Assembly: GCA_029553855.1 (NCBI GenBank)
Contig: JAKPKE010000172.1
Span: 1-46,993 of the forward strand
DNA: 46,993 nt
From: Bacillota bacterium
Lineage (GTDB): Bacteria > Bacillota > Clostridia > Lutisporales > Lutisporaceae
Direction: 5' to 3'
The notes below the pieces were generated by a model that had not been told where the DNA came from, ran no database searches, and saw only the letters and a program-made list of their open reading frames with translations. Below, piece by piece: positions 17,869 to 26,583 of this stretch (the stretch's first letter is position 1; each line of letters begins with the position of its first letter). Position numbers and translations under genes: made by a program.

Positions 17869-18804
17869 TCAGCGTTCTTCCCGGAAATAGGCATTGCCCA
17901 ATCCTTTCGGAGGTGCTTTTTCCTTTGACTTCCTCATGGACACGACCACAAGTACAGTAATGGTTACCAAATATGGAAGCATGTCGATAAAGTATTGAGA
18001 CACATTGATCCCCAAGCCTTGTATTCTGAAACCGATTATATCCAATCCGCCGAACAGATATGCACCAAATAAAGCTTTATAAGGATTCCATGTGGCGAAA
18101 ATTACCAATGCAACGGCGATCCAGCCTCTGCCTGCTGTTACGCCTTCCTGCAAGGCCGGTACATAAACCAGGGACAGGTATGCTCCTCCCAGACCGCAGA
18201 GTGCACCGCCCAATAAAGTATGAACGTACTTATATAAGGTTACGTTGACTCCCGCAGCGTCCGCTGCTCCCGGATTCTCCCCTACAGCCCGCAGGTTCAT
18301 TCCCCAGCTGGTTTTATAGAGATATACCCCCAACAGTATAGATGTTGCATAACCCAGGTAAACAAAAGCATCCTGTCTGAACAACACCGGACCTATAAAG
18401 GGGATATTTCCAAGCACAGGAATGCTATATGGCCTGAAAAACAATCTCAAACCTTCAGGTGCAATCTTACCGACCAGATCCTGACCTATAAAATCTGAAA
18501 AGCCTGAACCGAATATTGTCAGTGTTAAACCGGTTACGACCTGGTTTGCTCTAAGGGTAATAGTCAGGAAAGCGAAAATCAACGCACCGCATGCCCCTGC
18601 AATCATGGCTGACAATAATGCCAGTGCTGCATTTCCGGTCGACAGTCCCACCATAAAACCCATAACCGCACCCATAAGCATCATGCCCTCTACCCCAAGA
18701 TTTAAATTGCCCGCCCGTTCTGTTATGATTTCTCCGAGAGTTGCAAACAGAAGGGGAGTACCGGCAACAATAGCCGCAGCAAGAAAGGAAATTAACGCAT
18801 CCAT
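17869..18804 (-). CDS. ABC transporter permease, nucleoside/purine type (YufQ/NupQ-like)
   Basis: Integral membrane permease of about 311 residues from the branched-chain-amino-acid/ribose permease superfamily, subgroup found with BMP lipoproteins. The N-terminal segment GTPLLFATLGEIITERAGNL followed by NLGVEGMM is the subgroup hallmark, and the protein has some eight to ten hydrophobic spans. Start: the ATG at 18804 lies ten bases after AGGAGG; the TTG at 18810 overlapping the upstream stop as TTGA is only four bases from it. It is last in the operon and forms a heterodimeric channel with the permease encoded upstream. Confidence 0.92.
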   Translation of the reverse strand: MDALISFLAAAIVAGTPLLFATLGEIITERAGNLNLGVEGMMLMGAVMGFMVGLSTGNAALALLSAMIAGACGALIFAFLTITLRANQVVTGLTLTIFGSGFSDFIGQDLVGKIAPEGLRLFFRPYSIPVLGNIPFIGPVLFRQDAFVYLGYATSILLGVYLYKTSWGMNLRAVGENPGAADAAGVNVTLYKYVHTLLGGALCGLGGAYLSLVYVPALQEGVTAGRGWIAVALVIFATWNPYKALFGAYLFGGLDIIGFRIQGLGINVSQYFIDMLPYLVTITVLVVVSMRKSKEKAPPKGLGNAYFREER

Positions 18805-18806
18805 AA

Positions 18807-19919
18807 TCAATGAACCTCCTCTCCCACCGTTATCTTATGCCTATCTGCCATTTGATGCTTTTTTACCAATATAAATTTATATCGTACAAAAAACTCACTG
18901 CCCAGTACAAAGAATAAAATGAGTCCCTGCAGGATCTCTGCTGCCGCCTGGGGTATCCCAAAAACAGTCTGTATATATGATCCCCCCTCCAGGAGTGCTG
19001 CAAAAAGGACAGATACCAGTAAAATAACCGGTGCACTTAAAGATGCCAACCAAGCGGTAATAATTGCAGTGTATCCGACACCTCCGGTGATTTCCACTGA
19101 CAGTGTATTATTCACAGCAGAAGCTTGAATCATCCCAACCAAACCGCATAAGCCACCGCTCAGCATTATGGCTATTAGTATCGTCTTTTTAATATTGACT
19201 CCCGCATACCGTGCAGTATTAATGCTTTCACCGATTACAGCAATTTCATAACCTTTTTTTGTATGGTTCATAAAGATATAAACGACAACCACCAATAAGA
19301 GCGCAAATACCCAGCCGATATGTACGCCAAATAGCTTCGGCAATATGGCATTGTCGGTGAAATTGGCTATTTTTGGAAATCCCAATGATTTTGGATCTCT
19401 CCATGGCCCGTATTGCAAATACGTAACCCACTTTAATCCTATATAATTCATCATTAAGGTAACGATATTTTCGTTTGTCCCCCACTGTGCTTTAAAAAAA
19501 GCGGGTATAAGCGCCCAGAGTCCGCCGGCTATCATTCCTGCAAGTACCATTAAGAACAGCAAAACAGGTCTGGGCAAATCGCTCATATACAACGCAAAAA
19601 AACTGGCAGCAAATGCACCCATTGCAATCTGCCCTTCCCCCCCTATATTCCAAAACTGCATGCGGAATGCAATCCCAATGCCCAGGGAAGCAATCACCAA
19701 TGGAATCGCTTTTACAATGGTCTCGCGTGTCCTATAGGCCGTACCGAAAGCACCCTGCACCATTTTCATATAAACATCGGCAGGATTCAGATCAAGAAGC
19801 AGAATAAAAAGCGAAGAGGCTATAAGAGCCAGTATAATAGCACATATTCTAATGAATGCGGCTTTTACTCTGCCAGGTTCACTTTTCTTAATTGCACGAA
19901 TAGTCATTGGCATTATCAT
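18807..19919 (-). CDS. ABC transporter permease, nucleoside/purine type (YufP/NupP-like)
   Basis: Second permease, 370 residues, with an N-terminal extra span relative to its partner. Typical segments are NPADVYMKMVQGAFGT, FRMQFWNIGGEGQIAMGAF and NENIVTLMMNYI. The ATG at 19919 lies 32 bases inside the ATPase gene, ten bases after GGGGGAGGGG, implying coupled translation; further in-frame ATGs at 19913 and 19907 are possible. Together with the partner permease, the ATPase and the BMP lipoprotein it makes one importer, expected substrate purine nucleosides or bases given the surrounding catabolic genes. Confidence 0.92.
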   Translation of the reverse strand: MIMPMTIRAIKKSEPGRVKAAFIRICAIILALIASSLFILLLDLNPADVYMKMVQGAFGTAYRTRETIVKAIPLVIASLGIGIAFRMQFWNIGGEGQIAMGAFAASFFALYMSDLPRPVLLFLMVLAGMIAGGLWALIPAFFKAQWGTNENIVTLMMNYIGLKWVTYLQYGPWRDPKSLGFPKIANFTDNAILPKLFGVHIGWVFALLLVVVVYIFMNHTKKGYEIAVIGESINTARYAGVNIKKTILIAIMLSGGLCGLVGMIQASAVNNTLSVEITGGVGYTAIITAWLASLSAPVILLVSVLFAALLEGGSYIQTVFGIPQAAAEILQGLILFFVLGSEFFVRYKFILVKKHQMADRHKITVGEEVH

Positions 19920-21447
19920 ACTTGCTCAACCCCTCCCCCTTTATCGAATTTACAGCGCCCACCATCATCAGACCTATTTCTTCCTTTGTAATGCCCCTTG
20001 CATCAACTATACCGGTTATTTCACCTGCACATATGACCATTATCCTGTCACAGAGCTCAAGTAAAACATCCAGATCTTCGCCGATATATAAAACAGCAAC
20101 TCCCTTTTGTTTTTCTTCATTTAAAATATCATAGATCGTATAACATGAGTTAACATCAAGGCCTCTCACAGGATATGCCGTTATCAGAACCTGAGGTTTG
20201 GAATCCAGCTCCCTTCCCAATAGCACCTTCTGTATATTGCCTCCGGAGAGCTTGCGCACCGGATGCTTTATTCCCGGAGTCTGAATGCTCAGTCGTTCAA
20301 TAATCTCCAATGACTTTTGTTCTGCCGGCTTTCTGTTAATAAAGATACCCTTCTGTCTTTGATACAATTTAAGCACAACATTATCCACGATATCCATTGA
20401 GGCGACCAAACCCATACCTAATCTGTCTTCGGGAATAAAGCTCATGCTGATCCCTCTTGCGATAATCTCGTAAGGAGATTTTCCTATAATATTTTCTCCT
20501 TCAAAAATTACTTGTCCCTGTTTCACCGGATATAAACCTGCAATAGATTCACACAACTCTTTCTGTCCGCTGTTTGCAATTCCTGCAACTCCCAGTATTT
20601 CCCCCGAATAAATGTTAAAACTAATATCTTTAAGCACCTTAACGCCTTCAGCATTGAAAGCACTTAGGCTTCTAACTTCCATCGCCACTTTTCTTTTCTC
20701 TGTTTCAATCCTCCTGATGGATAAATCTACAGGGCATCCCATCATCAGCTCCGCCAAATGCTTGGGATTGGTGGATGCTTTATCTACAGTTGTGACTGTT
20801 TCACCCTTGCGCAGAACAGTAATACGATCCGCAACTTCCATAACCTCATTCATTTTGTGCGTGATAAAAATTACCGCACAGCCTTCTTCCTTCATCTTCT
20901 TCATGATTTTAAAAAGCTTCTCGGTTTCCTGGGGTGTCAATACTGCGGTTGGTTCATCCAATATCAGTATATCAGCTCCCCTATACAGCACCTTCAGTAT
21001 TTCCAGTGTCTGCTTTTCACCCACCGACATATTATATACCTTCTTATCCGGATCGATGCCCAATCCAAAGCGAACCGACATCTCCCTGATCTTATCCGAA
21101 AGCGTTTTTTCATTCAGAAAAAAGCTGTTCTTCTGACCAAGAATAATGTTTTCCTTGGAGGTCAGGACATCTATCAGCTTGAAATGCTGGTAGATCATAC
21201 CTATACCTGCTTTAATCGCATCCTTTGGCGCTGCAAACTTAACTTCCCTATCTTTTATAAAAATAGAACCGCTGTCGGGGGTATAGACCCCAGACAGCAT
21301 GTTCATCAATGTGCTTTTTCCTGCACCGTTCTCACCCAGAAGTGCATGTATTTCACCCTTCCGGACGGCTAGGTTGATATTTTTGTTTGCAACTACCTTT
21401 CCGAAGGACTTATTAATATTCTTCATTGAAATATAGTTGTTTTCCAT
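19888..21447 (-). CDS. ABC transporter ATP-binding protein, duplicated ATPase (YufO/NupO-like)
   Basis: A 519-residue double-ATPase protein. The first domain has Walker A GENGAGKS (38-45), signature MSVGEKQ and Walker B ILILDEPTAV. The second domain has a degenerate Walker A region (GIANSGQKE), the signature LSGGNIQK and a VRGLDV segment, the normal asymmetry of RbsA/YufO-type proteins. It powers the nucleoside/purine importer. It lies 126 bases after the binding-protein gene, with a hairpin in the gap, and overlaps the first permease gene by 32 bases. Start: ATG with AGGGG upstream. Confidence 0.95.
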   Translation of the reverse strand: MENNYISMKNINKSFGKVVANKNINLAVRKGEIHALLGENGAGKSTLMNMLSGVYTPDSGSIFIKDREVKFAAPKDAIKAGIGMIYQHFKLIDVLTSKENIILGQKNSFFLNEKTLSDKIREMSVRFGLGIDPDKKVYNMSVGEKQTLEILKVLYRGADILILDEPTAVLTPQETEKLFKIMKKMKEEGCAVIFITHKMNEVMEVADRITVLRKGETVTTVDKASTNPKHLAELMMGCPVDLSIRRIETEKRKVAMEVRSLSAFNAEGVKVLKDISFNIYSGEILGVAGIANSGQKELCESIAGLYPVKQGQVIFEGENIIGKSPYEIIARGISMSFIPEDRLGMGLVASMDIVDNVVLKLYQRQKGIFINRKPAEQKSLEIIERLSIQTPGIKHPVRKLSGGNIQKVLLGRELDSKPQVLITAYPVRGLDVNSCYTIYDILNEEKQKGVAVLYIGEDLDVLLELCDRIMVICAGEITGIVDARGITKEEIGLMMVGAVNSIKGEGLSKYDNANDYSCN

Positions 21448-21465
21448 ATTTTACTACCCCTATAT

Positions 21466-21507
21466 TTTGCGGAAACATTTTTATCAATAACTCAGATTCC
21501 GCGCAAA
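21466..21507 (-). terminator. Intercistronic stem-loop between the BMP and ATPase genes
   Basis: GCGGAA (21469-21474) pairs with TTCCGC (21497-21502), extendable by TTTGC/GCAAA around a two-base bulge. No U tract follows, so it is more likely a partial terminator or RNA-protecting hairpin that keeps the binding protein in excess over the rest of the transporter. Confidence 0.45.
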
Positions 21508-21573
21508 TATTTCCTTATTTGTTATTGAATTCGCACTTTATCCGGTGTAAATCCATGGATGCGTTCAATATAT

Positions 21574-22704
21574 TTATTTTATTTTCCCTTCAACACCCTT
21601 AACAAACCAGTCGACGCTCATCATCTCGTCAAAAGTCATGGCAGAGCCTTCCGGTATTCTCACAGCACCTGTCTGATCCTTTATAGGACCTGCAAATACA
21701 TTAAGTGAACCGTCAATTATTGCAGCCCTGGCTTTATCAACTGCTGCCTGTGTGCCTTCCGCTACATTTCCTGTAAGTGGTGCCAGGTCAACCAGACCGT
21801 CTTTCATATCTCCGTAATAGTTTTCCTGTTTCCATTTGCCGTCCAGTATTCTCTGTACCTCTGCTGCATAAAATTTGCCCCAGTTCCATATTGGTGCCGT
21901 CAAATATGCTTTTGGCGCTGATTCTCTTGTATCCAGGTCATATCCGATTGCCCAGACTCCTTTTTCTTCAGCAGCCTGCGGTGTTGCTGTTGTATCCTGA
22001 TGCTGTGCCAATACATCGCAGCCTGCATCCAGCAATGCCTTTGCCGCTTCTTTCTCTTTCGCCGGATCATACCAGGTATGTGTCCAGTTCACCTTTACAG
22101 ATATTTTCGGGTTGACTGACTGAGCACCTAATGTAAATGCGTTAATGCCTCTTACAACTTCCGGTATTTCATATGCTGCAACATAGCCAAGCTTGTTGTT
22201 CTGTGTCCTCATGCCTGCAACAATACCTGCAAGATATCTTGCCTGCTCCATAGCCCCAAAATAATTGTTAAAGTTTGGTCCATCTTTGTATCCGGAGCAG
22301 TGATAGAATTTTACGTCCGGATGAGCTTTTGCCGCTTTTTCTACAAAGTCCATATGCCCGAAGGAGTTAGCGAATATAACGGTACAACCCTGATCAATCA
22401 TATCATTCATTACTTTTTCGCATTCGCTGGATTCGGGAACCCCTTCCTTAAACAGAGTCTCAACCTTGTCTCCAAGCTGCTCTTCAAGATATAGTCTGCC
22501 TTCATCATGAGCCTGGGTATAACCCCCGTCTTTGGCAGATCCTATATAGGCAAAACCAACTTTAATCGGTTTGGCCTTCGGTGCCTCTGCGGGTGCGGCA
22601 GCTTCCTCCGGTGCTGCTGCCGGCGCCGGCTTTGGCGCACAACCTGTAAACATGATTGCGAGCAACAGGACCAGCACTAAGAGTAGACTAATGGTTTTTT
22701 TCAT
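21574..22704 (-). CDS. BMP-family substrate-binding lipoprotein (PnrA-like)
   Basis: A 376-residue extracytoplasmic binding protein. The N-terminus has a lipoprotein signal peptide ending in FTGC with the lipidated cysteine at C22, followed by an Ala/Pro/Glu-rich linker. The body has BMP-family features: KPIKVGFAYIGSAKDGGYTQAHDEGR and the HCSGY segment, a periplasmic-binding-protein fold for purine nucleosides in PnrA homologues. It is the first gene of the importer operon, after a well-formed promoter. The substrate is probably a purine nucleoside or base (inferred from family and neighbours); urate or xanthine cannot be told apart by reading. Confidence 0.93.
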   Translation of the reverse strand: MKKTISLLLVLVLLLAIMFTGCAPKPAPAAAPEEAAAPAEAPKAKPIKVGFAYIGSAKDGGYTQAHDEGRLYLEEQLGDKVETLFKEGVPESSECEKVMNDMIDQGCTVIFANSFGHMDFVEKAAKAHPDVKFYHCSGYKDGPNFNNYFGAMEQARYLAGIVAGMRTQNNKLGYVAAYEIPEVVRGINAFTLGAQSVNPKISVKVNWTHTWYDPAKEKEAAKALLDAGCDVLAQHQDTTATPQAAEEKGVWAIGYDLDTRESAPKAYLTAPIWNWGKFYAAEVQRILDGKWKQENYYGDMKDGLVDLAPLTGNVAEGTQAAVDKARAAIIDGSLNVFAGPIKDQTGAVRIPEGSAMTFDEMMSVDWFVKGVEGKIK

Positions 22705-22783
22705 ACTGATTACTCCCTCCCAAATTTAATTTTAGTGGCTCATTGCAAAATCATGAAATCACTGATTTACAGGATCTTACAAA

Positions 22784-22813
22784 ATTATATTGAAGGAATT
22801 CCCCCTCATTCAA
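22784..22813 (-). promoter_or_regulatory. Predicted sigma-A promoter of the purine ABC operon
   Basis: Minus strand TTGAAT (22808-22813), 18-base spacer, TATAAT (22784-22789); RNA would start near 22777, giving a 73-base leader. The -35 and spacer form an imperfect palindrome (TTGAA...TTCAA with an EcoRI-like GAATTC centre), a possible regulator site. I looked for a purine riboswitch core here and found none. Confidence 0.65.
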
Positions 22814-22890
22814 AATCGTACAAGAAAGGGGAGGTTTCCCTGCAATCCGACTATAAGCAGTCAATTGTACAAGGAACAATACGGCTTTAT

Positions 22891-23376
22891 TCAATTGGAA
22901 CCAGTCTGCTTTTTATCTATTGCTTTTTTCACTGCATTGAAAATTTTATTGTATCCTGTACATCGGCACAAATGCCCGGAAATCTCACGTTTTATCTCTT
23001 CATCGGAGTATTTCCTGCCGCTTTCCACAAGGGCAGTTGTTGTAAGCACAAGGCCGGGTGTACAGAACCCGCATTGCACGGCGCCTTCCTCTATGAAAGC
23101 CTTCTGCACTCCGGACAATTCATTGTCTTTAGAAACACCTTCGATAGTTGTAATCTTTTTACCGTCAGCCCATACTGCCAAATAGATGCATGAATTCACT
23201 GCAGTTCCGTCTATCAATACTGTACATGCTCCGCATTCACCAACGGAACAGCCCTGCTTGACTCCGGTAAAATGAAGCCTGTTTCTCAGCACCTCAAGCA
23301 GTGATTCTCTAATATCAACCTCAAAGGAATATGACTTGCCATTTACAATCATGCTTATTTTTTTTATTTCATTCAA
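22891..23376 (-). CDS. Molybdenum hydroxylase, [2Fe-2S] small subunit (second set)
   Basis: 161-residue iron-sulfur subunit with both [2Fe-2S] motifs: C43, C48, C51, C63 and C102, C105, C137, C139 (CGFCTPG, LCRCTGY). The start is placed at TTG 23376, eight bases after GGAGGTG and overlapping the upstream FAD gene by eight bases; no in-frame ATG has a ribosome site before the conserved VNGKSYSFEV strand, and a longer reading would run back through the FAD gene. It is last in the long purine operon; the ABC operon begins 186 bases on. Confidence 0.94.
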   Translation of the reverse strand: MNEIKKISMIVNGKSYSFEVDIRESLLEVLRNRLHFTGVKQGCSVGECGACTVLIDGTAVNSCIYLAVWADGKKITTIEGVSKDNELSGVQKAFIEEGAVQCGFCTPGLVLTTTALVESGRKYSDEEIKREISGHLCRCTGYNKIFNAVKKAIDKKQTGSN

Positions 23377-24250
23377 TATTAACACCTCCGCCCCTAATAA
23401 CGGCTTCCTTAAGCGCCCTGGATACCAGTATTTCAATCAAGTGCTCCCTGTAAGCCTTTGAAGCCCGCCAGGAATCTCTGGCTTTTGAGGATTTTACGGC
23501 ATGCTTTCCTATTTCCTTCAAAGTCTCCGCAGTTATGTCACGCCCAATTGCATAGTTTTCAGCTTCATTGCATCTTATGGGTATTGGAGCTGCTACTCCC
23601 AGGGCAATCCTTACATCCGAGAATCTGCCCGCTTCTGCCCTGCAGATTACCGAAACTCCAAGCATGGCAATATCCATTGCTTTTCTGCTGCTGTGTTTTA
23701 TATAACAACCGGTGGCCTCATGGTAGCTGTCTTTGGAAATCAATATTTCGGTTAATATTTCTCCAGGAAGCAGGTTTACTCTGCCGGGTCCGGCATAAAA
23801 ATCCCTGATCTGAACAGTCCTGGTCCCTTCATTGCTTATCAGCTTCAAAGCTGCGTCATATACGAGCAATGTAGTTGCACTGTCAGCCGATACGGCCCCG
23901 TTACATATATTGCCTCCTATCGTAGCCATATTCCGTATCTGTGGCCCTCCGACTGAAACTGCCGCCTCCGACAGTACCGGAAGATGCCCGTTAATGATTT
24001 CATTCCTGAAAATTTCAGCAAAAGTAGCCATTGCACCTATAGAAATCGTACCGTCATCCAAAATCCTGATTTCATTAAGCCCGGCTATACTTCTCAGGCT
24101 TAATAGCTCAACTCCTGAAATTGTACCGTTATGCATACGGATCAATACATCAGTACCTCCCGCAATGATTTTCAAGTTCGGATTGCGTGACAGCATCTTC
24201 AAGGCATCCTCAACAGTTTCAGGTTTCTCAATATTTACAATATCAAACAT
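23369..24250 (-). CDS. Molybdenum hydroxylase, FAD-binding medium subunit (second set)
   Basis: 293-residue XdhB-type flavoprotein. The FAD loops are canonical: IAGGTDVLIRM near residue 31 and TIGGNICNGAVSAD near 108. The N-terminus (FDIVNIEKPETVEDALKML) and C-terminal KEAVIRGGG region fit the family, and no 4Fe-4S insertion is present. It passes electrons from the [2Fe-2S] subunit to NAD+ or ferredoxin. Gap to the large subunit gene is 15 bases; the small subunit gene starts inside its last codons. Confidence 0.94.
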   Translation of the reverse strand: MFDIVNIEKPETVEDALKMLSRNPNLKIIAGGTDVLIRMHNGTISGVELLSLRSIAGLNEIRILDDGTISIGAMATFAEIFRNEIINGHLPVLSEAAVSVGGPQIRNMATIGGNICNGAVSADSATTLLVYDAALKLISNEGTRTVQIRDFYAGPGRVNLLPGEILTEILISKDSYHEATGCYIKHSSRKAMDIAMLGVSVICRAEAGRFSDVRIALGVAAPIPIRCNEAENYAIGRDITAETLKEIGKHAVKSSKARDSWRASKAYREHLIEILVSRALKEAVIRGGGVNIE

Positions 24251-24265
24251 TCTTCTGTCTCCTTT

Positions 24266-26557
24266 CTATAGCAATCCGCTTTGTCTCATTTTCTCAAAAA
24301 CCTTCTGAGGTGTTAAAGGTAATTTGTTAAACGCCATGCCTGTTGCATTCAAAACCGCATTTCTGACAGCCGGGGCAGTAGATATTGTTGTATTTTCACC
24401 CAGGGATTTTTGGCCTACGGAGCCTGCCGGATCAGGAATCTGAACAAAATCATACCCTATGACCGGTGTATCCATAATGGTTTGAAGCTTGTAGTCCAAA
24501 AAATTATTGTTAAGGGGCGCACCGGTTTTGGGATCAAACAGCAGCTGCTCCGACAAGGCATAACCCAGACCCATGCTGACACCTCCATGCACCTGTCCTT
24601 CTGCAAGCTGAGGATTGATTATTACACCGGAGTCATGTACGTTATATATGCTGGTTACCTCTATCCTGCCCGTCTCCATATCCACCTCAACCTCAGCAAA
24701 GGTAACCCCATATGCCATTGCATTTATCCTGCAATTTGCCGATACATCGCTGGTAATTGGTGCGGCATTTATTCTGTCATAATAGGATTCCATAGCTATA
24801 TCTTCAATAGTACAAATCTCTCTGCCTAATTTCCTTTCCACTATTCTTGCATTCTTTATATCCAGTTCATCAACATTTAAACCGACTTTTTTTGCTGCTC
24901 TCGCAAGAACCTTCTGTCTTACTTCCTCTGCAGCCTTTTTCACGGCAGCGCCTGTGACAAAGGTCTGGCGTGAGGCATAAGCCCCCGTATCAAAGGGTGT
25001 TACATCCGTATCCTGCTGCGATATGATATGAACCATGTCAAAAGGCAGTCCCAGGACTTCAGCAGCTATTTGAGAGAGAACTGTGTCACTTCCTTGTCCT
25101 ATCTCTGTGGCACCGACCTGTAATTGTATTGAACCGTCCTGATTCATCACGATCCTCGCTCCTGCAATCTCAAACCCATGGGGATAAGTGCCTGTCGCAT
25201 AGCTGAAGCAGGCCATGCCAAGGCCTCTTCTCTTAATTCCCTCTTGATTCCGGTACTTTATCATCTTCTCATCCCAGTTGATAAGCTTCTTTCCTTTTTC
25301 TATGCACTCATTAAGCCCGAAGGAACGTACCACAATTTCCGAATGAGGATCTGTCCTTCCGACCTCGATAAGGTTTTGCTTCCTGAATTCTATCGGATCA
25401 ATTTTCATTTCCCGGGCTATATCCTCTATATGGCTCTCCAAAGCAAAGAATATCTGAGGACATCCATATGCCCTCATGGCACCTGCGGCGGGAAGATTCG
25501 TATATACCGTCACCGGTTCGTACTTAATGGAGTTAAAATTGTAAAGCAGTCTGAATTTAGAGCCTGCGCTCATGGCAACAGTATGTCCGTGAGAAGCATA
25601 GGCTCCGTTATTACTGAAAATCCGCATCCTAATGCCAAGAAGCTTTCCTTCCTTTGAAACTGCTGTCTTCAAATAGAATTTCATCGCATGGCGGGTCCTT
25701 GTATCAATAAAGCATTCTTCTCTGGTCAAAGAATAGCGCACAGGCCTTCCGTTAACCGCCAGAGACATGGCGGCAGCCAACGGTTCTATTATGACATCCT
25801 GCTTGTTCCCAAACCCTCCTCCGATATACGGTTTGATAACTCTGACCTTCCCCCATGGGACGCCTAATGCCTGCCCCACTACTCTTCTTACTATGTGTGG
25901 AATTTGCGTTGAAGTTACTATTACTAAACGCTCATCGGCATCAACATATGCATATGCGCTTTGAGTCTCCAAGTGGCAGTGCTGAACAATGCCGGTTTCG
26001 TATACACCCTCGAATATATGGCCGGCGTTTTTAAAATCCTCTTCAATATTCCCTATCTCCTCACCAAAGGAGCTTATAATATTGTCCGGTCTTTCTTCAT
26101 GAATTACCGGCGCGCCGGGGAGAATTGCCTCCTCCGGATCCAGGACGAAGGGAAGGATCTCATACTCCGCCTCAATCAGTTTAAGAGCTTTTTCTGCAGT
26201 CAGTGAGTCTACGGCTACAACAGCAGCAACAGCATCACCTACAAGACGTGCCTTATCGGTAAGAATCATACGGTCTTCCACATCCCTGTGCTCAGGTTCC
26301 AGAGACCACGGATGGCCCGCAGTTGAATACTTTATCATAGGCAGATCCTCATGTGTGATTACAGCCTCAACCCCAGGCAAAGCCTTTGCCTTGCTAGTAT
26401 CGATATGCTTAAGGACCGCATGGGCATAAGGACTTCTCAATACCTTCCCGATCAGCATATCCCTTTCAAAGAAGTCATCAGCGTATTTTGCTTTACCTGT
26501 TACCTTGGCAGCCGCATCCAGTCTGACCAATCTCTTACCCACTACTTCAAATGCCAT
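24266..26557 (-). CDS. Xanthine-dehydrogenase-family Mo-pterin large subunit (second set)
   Basis: Substrate-binding subunit of a Mo hydroxylase, 763 residues. Motifs: TSTQIPH with Q218, GGGFGNK (246-252), AMRAYGCPQ (in place of AFRGFG), ATEIGQGSDT, TGAYASRQTFVTG and the catalytic glutamate E721 in SLGEN. Start: the ATG of MAFEVVGKRL (26557), preceded by GGGGGTGAAAGG; an ATG at 26599 lies at the end of the ssnA region and has no site. Position behind ssnA and in the purine operon suggests a purine hydroxylase or xanthine dehydrogenase. The Ala-Met-Arg-Ala-Tyr variant of the active-site loop differs from the other two large subunits, suggesting a different position or substrate of hydroxylation. 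Confidence 0.95.
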   Translation of the reverse strand: MAFEVVGKRLVRLDAAAKVTGKAKYADDFFERDMLIGKVLRSPYAHAVLKHIDTSKAKALPGVEAVITHEDLPMIKYSTAGHPWSLEPEHRDVEDRMILTDKARLVGDAVAAVVAVDSLTAEKALKLIEAEYEILPFVLDPEEAILPGAPVIHEERPDNIISSFGEEIGNIEEDFKNAGHIFEGVYETGIVQHCHLETQSAYAYVDADERLVIVTSTQIPHIVRRVVGQALGVPWGKVRVIKPYIGGGFGNKQDVIIEPLAAAMSLAVNGRPVRYSLTREECFIDTRTRHAMKFYLKTAVSKEGKLLGIRMRIFSNNGAYASHGHTVAMSAGSKFRLLYNFNSIKYEPVTVYTNLPAAGAMRAYGCPQIFFALESHIEDIAREMKIDPIEFRKQNLIEVGRTDPHSEIVVRSFGLNECIEKGKKLINWDEKMIKYRNQEGIKRRGLGMACFSYATGTYPHGFEIAGARIVMNQDGSIQLQVGATEIGQGSDTVLSQIAAEVLGLPFDMVHIISQQDTDVTPFDTGAYASRQTFVTGAAVKKAAEEVRQKVLARAAKKVGLNVDELDIKNARIVERKLGREICTIEDIAMESYYDRINAAPITSDVSANCRINAMAYGVTFAEVEVDMETGRIEVTSIYNVHDSGVIINPQLAEGQVHGGVSMGLGYALSEQLLFDPKTGAPLNNNFLDYKLQTIMDTPVIGYDFVQIPDPAGSVGQKSLGENTTISTAPAVRNAVLNATGMAFNKLPLTPQKVFEKMRQSGLL

Positions 26558-26583
26558 CCTTTCACCCCCAATAATTGAATAAT

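Noticed and set aside
22705-22890. Purine (guanine/adenine) riboswitch before the ABC operon
   Set aside because: I looked for the conserved three-way-junction core on both strands and did not see it; the leader after the predicted promoter is only about 73 bases.
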